Shown here piece after piece: positions 1-9,048 of a DNA stretch of 64,000 bases; position 1 is the first letter of the stretch, and each line of letters starts with the position of its first letter. The notes under the pieces are model-generated. The model worked only from the letters and a program-made list of their open reading frames with translations, ran no database searches and was not told the DNA's origin. The stretch is from contig NZ_VTEX01000003.1 of NCBI RefSeq assembly GCF_008180865.1, forward strand, positions 126,501 to 190,500, given 5' to 3'. This DNA comes from Rossellomorea aquimaris (lineage in GTDB: Bacteria > Bacillota > Bacilli > Bacillales > Bacillaceae_B). The translations under genes and the position numbers were made by a program.

Positions 1-946
1 CGTTAAGTGCCGGGAATTCGTTAATGATTTGCGGGAATACCACAAACGCCAATCCAACTCCACCGCTTACTACTTCCTGCACCCCTACACCTTGAGATTG
101 AGCCATGAAACCTAAAGCAGCAAATACCCCGATACCTGCAAGTAATTCAAACCCTGAGTTACTGAAACCTGTGATGAATGCATTATTTGTAATATCTGAT
201 TTCTTCGGAAGGTAACTGGAATACGTAATCATAATCGCAAATGCAATGGATAAACTGAAGAAAATTTGTCCGTATGCCGCTACCCAAACACCAGGGTCAG
301 CTATTTTGCTGAAATCCGGTTTGAAGAAAGCATCTAACCCATCCAATGCTCCAGGCAATGTTAAAGCGCGAACAACAATTATTAAGAATAAAATAACTAG
401 TGCCGGAATAAAGATCTTATTCGCTACTTCGATTCCCTTCTTTACACCTTTGAAAAGAATCCCTAGTGTAATCACCCATACCAATACAAGTGGAATGAAT
501 ACTCCAGGAACGATACTTCCTGTCTGACCTGGATCAACCGTAAGCTTCAAATAGTCGTTGAATAAGAATGACTCTGTATCCTTCCCCCAACCTAAATTGA
601 AAGAAAACACACTGTACGACATCGCCCATGCGATAATGACGGCATAATAGGTAGATATGACAAATGCGATTAATACTTGCCACCAGCCAAGCCACTCAAA
701 TTTCCTATTAAGACGGAAATAAGATAGTGGTGCCGACCCACGGTACTTATGACCTAACGTAAATTCAAGCACTAATAATGGAATTCCCGCTGTAAGAAGA
801 GCGAATAAATAAGGAATAAAGAATGCTCCTCCACCATTTTCATACGCTACTGCCGGAAAACGCCAAATGTTTCCCAAACCGATTGCTGACCCGACAGCAG
901 CAAGAATAAATCCTGCTCGTGTTCCAAACTGGGCACGTTTCTCCAT
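1..946 (-). CDS. Sodium-dependent transporter, NSS/SNF family (C-terminal part outside window)
   Basis: Reading back from the ATG at 946 gives about 315 codons of an uninterrupted membrane protein that runs off the left edge. Seen: an N-terminus MEKRAQFGTRAGFILAAVG followed by GSAIGLGNIWRFP, the hallmark unwound first helix of neurotransmitter:sodium symporters, then repeated hydrophobic segments. Family knowledge: these plasma-membrane proteins couple Na+ entry to uptake of amino acids or similar solutes; bacterial members such as B. subtilis YocR and YhdH have mostly unassigned substrates. A strong GGGGGGA ribosome site lies upstream of the start. The gene is monocistronic as far as visible; substrate not predictable. 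Confidence 0.93.
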   Translation of the reverse strand, partial: MEKRAQFGTRAGFILAAVGSAIGLGNIWRFPAVAYENGGGAFFIPYLFALLTAGIPLLVLEFTLGHKYRGSAPLSYFRLNRKFEWLGWWQVLIAFVISTYYAVIIAWAMSYSVFSFNLGWGKDTESFLFNDYLKLTVDPGQTGSIVPGVFIPLVLVWVITLGILFKGVKKGIEVANKIFIPALVILFLIIVVRALTLPGALDGLDAFFKPDFSKIADPGVWVAAYGQIFFSLSIAFAIMITYSSYLPKKSDITNNAFITGFSNSGFELLAGIGVFAALGFMAQSQGVGVQEVVSGGVGLAFVVFPQIINEFPALN

Positions 947-1211
947 GTTGGTCCCCCCTAGTTCTTTCCAACTACCATATTAAGGTATTTGAAATTTTTA
1001 TATTTTCAGATTATTTATAATCTAAAGTCAGTATAGCTAGTTCCACGCCAATTGTCAAAGCTATTTTGAAGCTTTTAAAGAGATTTTTTAAAATTGGGAC
1101 AGGTACTATTTCACTATAAGAATTTTGTCGAAACATGAAGGATTAATGATCGGAAAGGTTGAGGTGGGTTTTGGGATACCGTCACGGGTTTTAATAAAAG
1201 CACGAATGCAT

Positions 1212-1247
1212 AATAAAAAACCAGAAGCCGATGAGCTCCTGGTTTTT
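1212..1247 (-). terminator. Rho-independent terminator of the lysine-riboswitch transporter gene
   Basis: Inverted repeat AAAAACCAG / CTGGTTTTT with a 14-nt loop, followed on the minus strand by a T run. It begins 8 bp past the stop codon of the NhaC-family gene. The 947-1211 stretch between this and the NSS gene start shows no gene. Confidence 0.8.
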
Positions 1248-1254
1248 CATTATA

Positions 1255-2820
1255 TTATTGTTCTGAAACTGCCGGTTTTGCTTTTTCTCCAAACAGAAAA
1301 GCGAATGCGATGATTAAGATGATCACAACGCCAAGACCGAATAGTGTGCTTCCAGTGAATCCTAATACAAGATATCCAATTGAAGCAGCAACCGCTCCTA
1401 TTAATGCGTATGGAAGCTGTGTAAGAACGTGATCGATATGATTGCTTCCTGCCCCTGTAGAGGAAAGGATGGTTGTATCCGAGATTGGAGAACAGTGATC
1501 TCCCAATACGGACCCGGCTAATACAGCTGCCATAGCAGGAAGTAAGATACTTACATCTGTAGCTGCAGCAATTTCCCCGGCGATCGGAAGTAAGATTCCG
1601 AAAGATCCCCATGAAGTTCCCGTCGAGAATGCCATGATTCCGGCAACTAAGAATAAAATGACTGGAAGTGCCTGCATCGGTAAGCTTGATTGTTCAACCA
1701 GACCCGCAAGATACGTACCTGTTTGCAATTGATCGATCAACGTGACGATCGTCCAGGCGAAGATAAGGATGTAAACGGCCGGCAACATGGATTTGATCCC
1801 TTCCACTACTGCTACTCCAACTGCTTTACCTTCGATTCCTTTCAAGCTGACTTGACGGATGAAGAAGATCAGCGCAACAAGGAGACCGAATAATCCACCA
1901 TATAATAATGATTTCGTTACATCTGTATTTTCAAAAATCGGCAGGATGTCAAATGATCCAACGGCTTGATACCCTGTCCAGAGCATCATTCCAATTGTAC
2001 CGATAACAAGTGCTACGATCGGCCAGACAAGATCACCAACTGATCCTTTCGAGCTGACAGGCAGATCATTTTTCAATTCGCCTGGAATCTCCTTTTCAGG
2101 ATCATAAAGGGCTCCCGTTTCAAGGGCTCTTACTTCATGCTCTTTCATCTTTCCAAAGTCCAGGCCTTTAGCAGCAACCATGATTACAAGCAGAACAGCT
2201 GCCCAGACATAAAGGTTCATTGGAATCATTTGAACGAAGGCTGAAAATGCGGTGTACTCTGTGATACTGTGAGTAGCGAGAATCGAACCGATGATACCGA
2301 TGATGTACGCTCCCCAGCTTGAGATTGGTGAAACGACACAAATCGGTGCAGATGTCGAGTCGATGATATAGGCCAGTTTGGCACGTGAAATTTTGTGACG
2401 ATCCGTAATGGGTCTCGAAACCTGCCCAACAGCAAGTGCGTTAAAATAGTCATCAATAAAAATTATGATACCTAAAACGGCTGCAAGAAGCTGTGCACCT
2501 TTTCTCGTTTTCACACGTTTCATCGCCCATTCACCGAATGCGCGGCTACCGCCGGAAATATTCACAAATGCTGTGATGACACCAAGAATGAGCAAGAAGA
2601 AGATAATATAGACATTCCAGGTGTTGAGCGCTCCATCTGCGACAAAGATGCCTTTAAATGCGTCCCACATAAAGCTGAATGTTTTCGTAATTGAGAAATC
2701 TGCTAACAGAAAGGCAGACGCAACGATTCCTACTCCCAGAGAAAGTAGAACCCGTCTCGTAAGTATAACCATAAGAATGGCTAAAAGGGGTGGTAATAAT
2801 GAGTAAATCGTGTTTTCCAT
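1255..2820 (-). CDS. lysW: NhaC-family transporter, probable lysine transporter LysW
   Basis: A 521-residue polytopic membrane protein of the NhaC Na+/H+ antiporter superfamily. Seen: about a dozen hydrophobic segments; an FIDDYFNALAVG motif near residues 120-131 and a GDHCSPISDTT motif near 438-448, both typical of this family. Family knowledge alone would suggest Na+/H+ or dicarboxylate/Na+ exchange. The leader, however, is an unmistakable lysine riboswitch with its own terminator, and comparative work on lysine regulons named riboswitch-linked NhaC-type proteins LysW, predicted lysine transporters. Inference: Na+- or H+-coupled lysine uptake, shut off when lysine is plentiful. Single-gene transcription unit; the direction of transport is not shown by sequence. 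Confidence 0.85.
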   Translation of the reverse strand: MENTIYSLLPPLLAILMVILTRRVLLSLGVGIVASAFLLADFSITKTFSFMWDAFKGIFVADGALNTWNVYIIFFLLILGVITAFVNISGGSRAFGEWAMKRVKTRKGAQLLAAVLGIIIFIDDYFNALAVGQVSRPITDRHKISRAKLAYIIDSTSAPICVVSPISSWGAYIIGIIGSILATHSITEYTAFSAFVQMIPMNLYVWAAVLLVIMVAAKGLDFGKMKEHEVRALETGALYDPEKEIPGELKNDLPVSSKGSVGDLVWPIVALVIGTIGMMLWTGYQAVGSFDILPIFENTDVTKSLLYGGLFGLLVALIFFIRQVSLKGIEGKAVGVAVVEGIKSMLPAVYILIFAWTIVTLIDQLQTGTYLAGLVEQSSLPMQALPVILFLVAGIMAFSTGTSWGSFGILLPIAGEIAAATDVSILLPAMAAVLAGSVLGDHCSPISDTTILSSTGAGSNHIDHVLTQLPYALIGAVAASIGYLVLGFTGSTLFGLGVVIILIIAFAFLFGEKAKPAVSEQ

Positions 2821-2875
2821 AGTGTCCTCCTCCTATTTGATAGGGGGGAACCATCGTAGCATGACAGAGGATAAT

Positions 2876-2909
2876 AAAAAAAGGCAACGATAGAGAAGCT
2901 ATCATTACC
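2876..2909 (-). terminator. Riboswitch expression-platform terminator (lysine-responsive)
   Basis: An 11-bp stem (GGTAATGATAG / CTATCGTTGCC, with two G-U pairs) and loop CTTCT, followed by seven or more T on the minus strand. It stands between the aptamer and the lysW start, where a lysine-stabilised terminator is expected. Confidence 0.9.
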
Positions 2910-2930
2910 TTAATAAGTAATTTAAGTGCT

Positions 2931-3126
2931 CCATCACGATCTGTAGCTCCCCATTATAGAGATTCCCTATAATGACAGTGTTATCCTTCTTCAAGATAAC
3001 CCCAGCAAATACACATTCGACATGTATATTTACTTCGGCAAAAGTTCCCTTTCATCTGTTCTCTAAGTTGTCATCCTCAAACAGCTTACTCTTGAACTCT
3101 GCGCCTCTACCCCATCGGACTGATGA
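2931..3126 (-). ncRNA. Lysine riboswitch (L-box) aptamer
   Basis: On the minus strand the conserved L-box elements occur in order: AGAGGCGCAG, CAAGAGTA, GAGGATGAC, GAAAGG, GCCGAAGTAAATA paired with TATTTGCTGGGG, CTGTCATTATAGGGAATC with its partner arm, and GGAGCTAC before the closing strand. This is the lysine-binding five-helix junction RNA. It controls only the downstream NhaC-type gene; with lysine bound the leader terminates early (family knowledge). Confidence 0.95.
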
Positions 3127-3154
3127 TGTGGTGTGTTATAAAATTTTCTTTATT

Positions 3155-3183
3155 AATATATCAAACTATCATTCTTTTGACAA
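3155..3183 (-). promoter_or_regulatory. Sigma-A promoter of the lysine-riboswitch leader
   Basis: Minus-strand TTGTCA (-35) and TATATT (-10) separated by exactly 17 bp. The predicted start near 3148 lies just upstream of the riboswitch. Confidence 0.8.
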
Positions 3184-3196
3184 CTTTTTTTCCTGA

Positions 3197-3961
3197 CTAA
3201 TTTGTGGGAATTTCAATAGAAGGACTGGATTCCCCACCTCCATTGTTATAAAACTGCGGTACATCCAGGTGGACGGTACCCATGGCAACCAGGATATCCT
3301 GCTTGATGGTTTCAGTTTTCGTTGCAAATGGAATGATGATCTGGACATTGACTTCAAGCTCGACAAACACTTTTACAACGGCATTATTTATCCCGAATTG
3401 CTCTACCGTAGTCTTAATATCAGATCGGACATCCCCGATCGAGTGAAAGCGAATCGGCACTTTTGGACCAAGGTTACCGAGTAACACGTTGTTGGTCGCT
3501 TGGCCAAGAGGGACAGAGTAAGTGATGCCCTTCGCTGCTTTTGACTTACCTTCATCGATTTCCACTTCGGTAATAAATTCAAGGTTTTCTAAATTCCCTT
3601 CCTCTGCTTCTTGCAGGTTTTGCTGAACTAAGTTGGTGATTTCTGCCTGAACCCGGTTGATGGTCTGAGTATTATATTTAAATGAAACAATATCGCCTTC
3701 TGTATTCTTCACTTCTTCCGTTATATCCGAAATATCAAGAACATCTGCAATTTTTTTGTTTATTGCTTTATTGATAACCAACGTACCGATCCTGCTGGTT
3801 TGAGTTTCAGCATAAGCAAGCAGTGTCGGTTTCAAACCTTTGTTAATGATCCACAATCCGAATCCAGTCGAAATCATAAAGAATAGAATCGTGATGATCA
3901 TCACATATCGAAAAGGCAGCGGCCCTCCTCTTCGGGGTTTGTATGTTTTAAACTTTGACAA
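3197..3961 (-). CDS. yunB: Sporulation protein YunB
   Basis: A 254-residue protein with a basic N-terminus, one transmembrane segment at about residues 17-37 and a large outer domain. The overall pattern (SKFKTYKPRRGGPLPFRYV, then a conserved soluble domain ending in serine/proline-rich sequence) matches B. subtilis YunB, a mother-cell (SigE) protein needed for proper spore formation. It starts with TTG; its only good ribosome site, AGGGGGG, lies inside the 3' arm of the terminator hairpin that follows the upstream HD-GYP gene. In B. subtilis yunB neighbours yunC, as here apart from the inserted HD-GYP gene. Confidence in the family is high; the precise role in the spore is unresolved. Confidence 0.88.
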   Translation of the reverse strand: MSKFKTYKPRRGGPLPFRYVMIITILFFMISTGFGLWIINKGLKPTLLAYAETQTSRIGTLVINKAINKKIADVLDISDITEEVKNTEGDIVSFKYNTQTINRVQAEITNLVQQNLQEAEEGNLENLEFITEVEIDEGKSKAAKGITYSVPLGQATNNVLLGNLGPKVPIRFHSIGDVRSDIKTTVEQFGINNAVVKVFVELEVNVQIIIPFATKTETIKQDILVAMGTVHLDVPQFYNNGGGESSPSIEIPTN

Positions 3962-4005
3962 AAAAATCCCCCCTTACAAGCTATTTGTATGCAAAGTAAG
4001 AGGGG
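3962..4005 (-). terminator. Terminator of the HD-GYP gene, carrying the yunB ribosome site
   Basis: A 10-bp stem (CCCCTCTTAC / GTAAGGGGGG, one G-U pair) followed by seven T on the minus strand. The GGGGGG of the second arm is also the Shine-Dalgarno of the TTG-started yunB. The hairpin would both stop transcription and hide the yunB ribosome site in any read-through message. Confidence 0.85.
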
Positions 4006-4020
4006 TTTAACGCAAAAAAA

Positions 4021-5133
4021 TTATTTAATTTTAAGAGATTGTGGTTCATAATCCGGATCAAATCCGGTAATCACCTTATCTAATTCCGCACTTAAATCCA
4101 TGGGATAAGGAGTTCGTATTTCCTGTCCATCTTCTTCGATGATCCGGATCACCGGTCGATCCGTTACACCTTTATTTTGATCGGTCACAATTCCTTTTCG
4201 CCCATCATTCAGCTCGACAACCATCCCATTTGGATATATGGCCACAGAAGACCTGAAGGCTTCAATTACATTTGTATCAAACAGAGTACCGCTTCCTGCA
4301 TATAATACCTCCAGCGCTTGATGTGGAAGCATTGCTTTCCGATATACACGATTTGACGTCATGGCGTCGAATACATCGGCCACCGCAATGATTTTTGCAA
4401 AGGGGTGGATATCCTCACCTTTGATTCCCCTTGGATATCCGGATCCATCAAGCCGCTCATGATGCTGATACGCGCAGTGAGCAATGATCAGGGACACAGA
4501 ATGAAGCTGTCGCAAAATCTCAAAACCGTGTTCTGAATGCTTCTTGATTTCACAAAATTCGTCTTCTGTCAGCTTTCCTGGCTTCAGGAGAATTTCCTCC
4601 GGCACAAGCATCTTACCGATATCATGCAAAATTGCTCCCACGCCTAACTGCTCGAGCTGTTTAGTGGACAGTTTAAGTTCCAGACCTATGGATAATGTAT
4701 ACAAAGTCACATTAAATGAATGATGAAAAATATAGGAGTCATATGTGAAAACATCCGTCAAAATGGTTAGGAGATCATGATTCGCCTTTACTTCAGACAA
4801 GACTACATCAATCACCTGCTTCAATTGCTTGGCACTATCTTCAATCATAAGCACACCTGGTGGCGCTTTCGATACGCTTAGTTGATTAAAGGCCATCTCA
4901 ATATTGTTTACAGCTTGCTGTCTCACCTTACTCGAAACAGTTCCCTTTACATGGATTCCCTTCGAAAGGGAGTCTTCAATATAGACATACTGGATGCTAA
5001 GCTCCTGCAACCTGAAAATCATGCGTTCTGTAATCGGAACGTTATCATGAATTAAAGCTTGACCTCTCATATTATATACGGTTGTAGCTAGAACCATGCC
5101 CGGTTTCAAAGCCCTAGTTGATATAAGCCTCAT
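4021..5133 (-). CDS. HD-GYP domain phosphodiesterase (cyclic-di-GMP type)
   Basis: A 370-residue cytosolic protein with no membrane segment. Residues 1-120 form an N-terminal region typical of stand-alone HD-GYP proteins. The HD-GYP domain covers about 130-320: catalytic HD at 170-171 (ILHDIGKM), HH at 224-225 and the GYP signature at 232-234 (DGSGYPRG). Family knowledge: such enzymes hydrolyse cyclic di-GMP (or cGAMP) using a two- or three-metal centre, affecting motility, biofilm or sporulation decisions. The start is well supported by AGGAGAATTCT before ATG. It is inserted between yunB and yunC, an arrangement absent from B. subtilis 168. Substrate not proven. Confidence 0.92.
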   Translation of the reverse strand: MRLISTRALKPGMVLATTVYNMRGQALIHDNVPITERMIFRLQELSIQYVYIEDSLSKGIHVKGTVSSKVRQQAVNNIEMAFNQLSVSKAPPGVLMIEDSAKQLKQVIDVVLSEVKANHDLLTILTDVFTYDSYIFHHSFNVTLYTLSIGLELKLSTKQLEQLGVGAILHDIGKMLVPEEILLKPGKLTEDEFCEIKKHSEHGFEILRQLHSVSLIIAHCAYQHHERLDGSGYPRGIKGEDIHPFAKIIAVADVFDAMTSNRVYRKAMLPHQALEVLYAGSGTLFDTNVIEAFRSSVAIYPNGMVVELNDGRKGIVTDQNKGVTDRPVIRIIEEDGQEIRTPYPMDLSAELDKVITGFDPDYEPQSLKIK

Positions 5134-5283
5134 AGAATTCTCCTATGTAATTCTTTCATTTTTCGACAAAATTTCCTAGTATCTCCATTATAAAGGATAA
5201 AAACGTTCTTGCAAGGTGTATTTCCTGATATATTGTTAATTATTCATGAAAGAATATAAAGCGAATGGTGATATTCACCCAAC

Positions 5284-5316
5284 AAAAAACCAGCGCTCTC
5301 GGAAAAAGCAACTGGT
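5284..5316 (-). terminator. Terminator after yunC
   Basis: An ACCAG...CTGGT stem with an extra GC pair, followed by six T on the minus strand, starting 12 bp after the yunC stop codon. Confidence 0.7.
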
Positions 5317-5327
5317 CCAATTTATAC

Positions 5328-5630
5328 TTATATCATTTTCAACAATGCATCCCGGCCGATCATGCCCGGTGTGATGCCGCGATTTTCTGCCTCATAGGTG
5401 ATGGATTCCAGAGGGGCGTCCAGAAGCTGATCGATTGTTTTTACACCGACTGCTCTGCCTGCAATGATTCCTCTGTCTTTCAACTTCTCATTTAGTAACC
5501 CTACGTCCAGTGCTCCACACATTATATATCCTATATCACTCGTTACAACGAGGAGATTGGTTTTGGGCAGTTCAACAGAAATCGCTAAAAAGGTATGTCC
5601 CTGAATGGAAATCGGAGATACATTCATCAT
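5328..5630 (-). CDS. yunC: YunC family protein (DUF1805)
   Basis: A 100-residue protein covering the full DUF1805 domain (MNVSPISIQGHTFLAISVEL at the start, a glycine-rich centre, ending RDALLKMI). It matches B. subtilis YunC in size and position, next to yunD. The fold is known from structural genomics but no function is established. It ends before its own terminator and lies 56 bp downstream of yunD on the same strand, so co-transcription with yunD or even yunFED is possible. Start choice: MMNVS with AAAGGAGCGATAGCAC upstream; the second Met could also serve. Confidence 0.85.
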   Translation of the reverse strand: MMNVSPISIQGHTFLAISVELPKTNLLVVTSDIGYIMCGALDVGLLNEKLKDRGIIAGRAVGVKTIDQLLDAPLESITYEAENRGITPGMIGRDALLKMI

Positions 5631-5686
5631 GTGCTATCGCTCCTTTCCCTCATATGTATGATACGGGATTGGAAACGGTGATACAT

Positions 5687-7039
5687 TTACTGCTTTAATT
5701 TCCACTGGAGGACATCCCGTAAAAACTCAGGCATAAAATATTTTTTCTCCAGTCTTTGAAGGTCTGGAAAGAAGTGTCCAAACGTGAACATATCTGGTAA
5801 GGCAAGCTTGTATATCTTCTGTGGATCAATCGGTTTTTGACCGATTAAGATTTCATGGCCGTTGAATTGAATATTCCTGTATACAAACCGGCCCATCACC
5901 TTGCCTCTGAATCCTAATCCCTTTACTTGAAGATGCGGCCATTCCTCATTAAATGTCTGTTTAATGATTTCCTTCAGCTCTGCCCCCTTCATCTCGATGA
6001 GACATGGATTGATGGGGTGAGGCAGGATCCGGTGCAGATCCTGTTTCGTCACTGCCCCCTCTTCCAGTCCATCAATGAGCAGTCCTGAATTGAGAAAAGC
6101 ACAATCAGCCTCACACCATTCAGCAACAGCATTACATAACACATCCGGAAGAGGAGAAAGATTAAACCAATCCACTGCCAGGGGTTCGGCGAGCTCGGTT
6201 ACTTTTTCTCCTAACAATGCCTCCCCCTCCTGATACCACTCGAGGCTTTCCTGCTCTTCTTTTTCTACAGGGGGAAGTTCCTGCTGTTCATAAAGCTGTG
6301 CTTTTTTGCCGACAATCTTTTTATTGGCTATGTCAACCTCTATCATCATATGACCAACATAATGACCATACTTTCCAGCTGCGCCAAGCATCGTTTTCTT
6401 AATTTCTTTTCCTTGATGCAACACATGATGGGTATGAGCTCCAAGGATCACGTCAATTTCGGGAAATTGCGCTGCAATCAACTCATCATCCCGAATCCCC
6501 AGGTGAGATAGAAGAATCACCATATCCACCTGGGGGTGAAGCTCTTGAACCAATTTCTCAAGCTCATCCAACGGAGAAGTAATATTCCAGCCGAGGGCTT
6601 TATAAAAAGGTTTAAAATAAGCTGTCAATCCGATGACGCCAATTTTCATGCCACTATCCGTTTGATAAATATGATGGGCTTTGGCCCAGCTCGGAAGCTG
6701 CGAAGACTGGTCTAATAGATTGCCTACAATCACGTGAAAATCTGCATGGTCATACAGGCTGTTTAAATCTACATAGTCCAGTGTAATTCCTTCATTGTTC
6801 CCGATCGTTATAGCATCATAGCCTACTTCATTTAGAAAATCGACGTTTCCTTTTCCTAAAGTAGCTTCACTTAATGGATGCCAGCGGTCTACATGATCTC
6901 CGATATCAAATAGATAAACAGGTTCTCCTTCATCCAGATGCCATTGTTTTCTCTTCTTCAAAAATTCCCGAATCCTTGACCAATGCTCAAAATGACTGTG
7001 AAGGTCGTTTGTATGATAAATATGAATGGTTTCTTTCAC
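5687..7039 (-). CDS. yunD: YunD-type metallophosphatase / 5'-nucleotidase
   Basis: A 450-residue protein of the UshA/5'-nucleotidase superfamily. The N-terminal calcineurin-like domain shows the metal-binding motifs HTNDLHSHF (9-17), DIGDHVDRW (46-54), GNNEG and a distal GAHTHH; the C-terminal 5'-nucleotidase domain begins near residue 290. Unlike most relatives it has no signal peptide, so it should act in the cytosol, as proposed for B. subtilis YunD. It would remove phosphate from nucleotides or related esters. Neighbours yunC and yunE are in the standard order. The exact substrate is unknown. A second, more distant paralogue occurs at 50894. Confidence 0.9.
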   Translation of the reverse strand: MKETIHIYHTNDLHSHFEHWSRIREFLKKRKQWHLDEGEPVYLFDIGDHVDRWHPLSEATLGKGNVDFLNEVGYDAITIGNNEGITLDYVDLNSLYDHADFHVIVGNLLDQSSQLPSWAKAHHIYQTDSGMKIGVIGLTAYFKPFYKALGWNITSPLDELEKLVQELHPQVDMVILLSHLGIRDDELIAAQFPEIDVILGAHTHHVLHQGKEIKKTMLGAAGKYGHYVGHMMIEVDIANKKIVGKKAQLYEQQELPPVEKEEQESLEWYQEGEALLGEKVTELAEPLAVDWFNLSPLPDVLCNAVAEWCEADCAFLNSGLLIDGLEEGAVTKQDLHRILPHPINPCLIEMKGAELKEIIKQTFNEEWPHLQVKGLGFRGKVMGRFVYRNIQFNGHEILIGQKPIDPQKIYKLALPDMFTFGHFFPDLQRLEKKYFMPEFLRDVLQWKLKQ

Positions 7040-7066
7040 TATTTGCTCACTCCTATTGGAGGTATA

Positions 7067-7891
7067 TTATCCTGTAATACCTTGGTAAATCAATCGAATT
7101 CCAATTAAAATTAATATAATCCGCAAAACACTCACTAATACTTTTGATTCGAGCTTCGTATTCAAATAGGCCCCAAACTTTGCCCCTATCCAGGCACCGG
7201 GAATGAGTGCAAGTGCATATAACCACTTTACATTGCCAAACATGACATGCGTTCCTGAACTGACCAACGCCGATAGAAAAATCATGAACATGGATGTCGC
7301 GACGGCTACATGAGGTGGAAAAAGAAAAATCAAGATCATTGCAGGTACCATTAATGATCCACCGCCAATGCCAAATAATCCAGATGTAAATCCAACTGCA
7401 AAGGCAATAGCCGCCCCTAATAAAGGAGGATACCCATATCGAAAGGTGTTTCCGCCAGGATCGGTGAATTCCCGTTGAAACGATGCACTCTTGAATGTCT
7501 CAATAGGCTTTAACTTGTTTCTAATCATGAGCACTATGGCAATCAGGATCATAAATATACCAAAATATAAATTAAAGCTTTCCATGTTCAATCCCTTGTT
7601 TACCCATGCTCCAAGTATCGAACCTGGCCCACTTCCGGCAAAGAAGATCAGGCCGCTTTTATAATCAACGGTCTTATGCTTTAAATAAGCCAGGGTGGAT
7701 GATAACCCTGTGAAAATCATAATGACCAATGATGTTCCTACAGCTGTCTGAGGATTCATTCCCTCTATCAAGCTTGTATATGTACCGAAATAGATAAGGG
7801 CAGGAACAATGATGACTCCTCCCCCCAGTCCTACGAGGGATCCTATCGCTCCTGCTAAAAGTCCGATTGATAGAAGCATGATCCATTCCAT
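7067..7891 (-). CDS. yunE: Sulfite exporter TauE/SafE (TSUP) family permease YunE
   Basis: A 274-residue membrane protein with two homologous halves of about four helices each. Each half carries the family's glycine motif: GSLVGLGGGVIIVPAL near 17-32 and GLFGIGGGSLMVPAMI near 170-185. TSUP proteins move sulfur- or carbon-containing anions across the membrane; direction and substrate vary and cannot be read here. It matches B. subtilis YunE in size and position. 27 bp separate it from downstream yunD and 21 bp from upstream yunF, so yunF-yunE-yunD probably form one transcript. Confidence 0.92.
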   Translation of the reverse strand: MEWIMLLSIGLLAGAIGSLVGLGGGVIIVPALIYFGTYTSLIEGMNPQTAVGTSLVIMIFTGLSSTLAYLKHKTVDYKSGLIFFAGSGPGSILGAWVNKGLNMESFNLYFGIFMILIAIVLMIRNKLKPIETFKSASFQREFTDPGGNTFRYGYPPLLGAAIAFAVGFTSGLFGIGGGSLMVPAMILIFLFPPHVAVATSMFMIFLSALVSSGTHVMFGNVKWLYALALIPGAWIGAKFGAYLNTKLESKVLVSVLRIILILIGIRLIYQGITG

Positions 7892-7912
7892 CTGTCTTTC
7901 ATCTCCTGTCAG

Positions 7913-8755
7913 CTAAAATAAATCTAGTTGCTTTGGTGCAAGCCCTCCATATTCAAGATCTAATAATTCAATGAGCTCTTTCGCGTTGGCAGCAGCATCT
8001 CCACCGGAGTTATTATTGAAAAGAATGTATAGATCTTCAGAGTTTTCGTGCAACTGATGAATATGCGGAATCCATTCCTCCAGTTCAGCACGATTATAGC
8101 GATATAAATAACGAACCTCGCGCCAGTCTTCCCCATTCGGTTTATTCCAGCCGTACAGATTCCTGCCGTGAAAACGAATCAGAGTGGCATCCTTATGAGT
8201 GGTTTCCAATACCCGTGGTACAGATCCTTCCCCTGCTTGCGGTTCATCACAAATGCTATGGATCCATCCTTCCTTTTTCATAAACGTCAATGTCTTATCC
8301 CGAAACTCCGGTCTGAACCAGCTTTGATGGCGAAACTCCAACGAAAGTGGAAATCCCTCTAGCTGTCCCTTGCAGTACCGGATATAGTCAACATGCTCTT
8401 TTTTACAATCGTACCAAGGGGGAAATTGAAGCAGAACCATCGCTAATTTTCCTGCATCCACGTACGGAACAAGGGATTCCTTAAAGGCATTGAACATCTC
8501 TTCTTTTGTTTCAAAAGGGATCTCTCCCCGCTGATGCCCCGTCATTCCCTGGTAAGCCTTAACAATAAATTTAAAGTCTTCCGGTGTTTCCCTTACCCAT
8601 TTTTCAGCATTCCGAAGTGGCTGGACAGCATAGAAAGTTGTGTCCACCTCTACAATGGGAAAATGTGCACCGTATTCTTTTAATTTATCTCTCTGGGAAA
8701 CATTTTCATAAAGGGTATCATGATCTCCCCAGCCTGTTACTCCTATGTATATCAT
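7913..8755 (-). CDS. yunF: DUF72 family protein YunF
   Basis: A 280-residue TIM-barrel protein of the DUF72 family, matching B. subtilis YunF. Recognisable pieces are the N-terminal MIYIGVTGWGDHD, a central LLQFPPWYDC, SLEFRHQSWF and, near the C-terminus, ILFNNNSGGDAAANA. The family is widespread but has no proven activity; the barrel suggests an enzyme. AGGTGATGGAAG precedes the ATG. It is the first gene of the probable yunFED unit. The gene pair yunF/sufB flanks a variable 22-kb segment in this genome. Confidence 0.88.
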   Translation of the reverse strand: MIYIGVTGWGDHDTLYENVSQRDKLKEYGAHFPIVEVDTTFYAVQPLRNAEKWVRETPEDFKFIVKAYQGMTGHQRGEIPFETKEEMFNAFKESLVPYVDAGKLAMVLLQFPPWYDCKKEHVDYIRYCKGQLEGFPLSLEFRHQSWFRPEFRDKTLTFMKKEGWIHSICDEPQAGEGSVPRVLETTHKDATLIRFHGRNLYGWNKPNGEDWREVRYLYRYNRAELEEWIPHIHQLHENSEDLYILFNNNSGGDAAANAKELIELLDLEYGGLAPKQLDLF

Positions 8756-8928
8756 CTTCCATCACCTGCTTTATTATGAACATGTCCATTTTATCATAAG
8801 GGAATTGGAAATTCTTATGTTTGGATTGATTGGGGAAGAATAGCGGGATTTAGTTAATTATGAAGGCTCTTTTCTCAGAGTTTGTTACATACATTTAATC
8901 TACGGGCACTGCCAAATAGTGTGTGCAT

Positions 8929-9048
8929 GATGGTGAGGGGAACCGCTCCGCTTGCAGCTAGCGTTCGGCCGAGCCTCCTCAGCTTAGCCGAACGGGGTCT
9001 CGGCACGCCCGTTCTTCCGCAGGAGTCTACGCAGTTCCCCTCACCATC
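8929..9048. repeat. 120-bp structured intergenic repeat, copy 1 (type A)
   Basis: Bounded by a near-perfect inverted repeat (GATGGTGAGGGGAACCGC / GCAGTTCCCCTCACCATC). It is of equal length and mostly identical to the copy at 37226-37345, and it shares an ordered core with the different-looking element at 37502-37627. It fills most of the yunF to DUF3231 gap. Predicted stems: GCCGAG/CTCGGC around a CGGC-TAA-GCTG hairpin (reading the minus strand). No ORF here is convincing. Confidence 0.88.
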
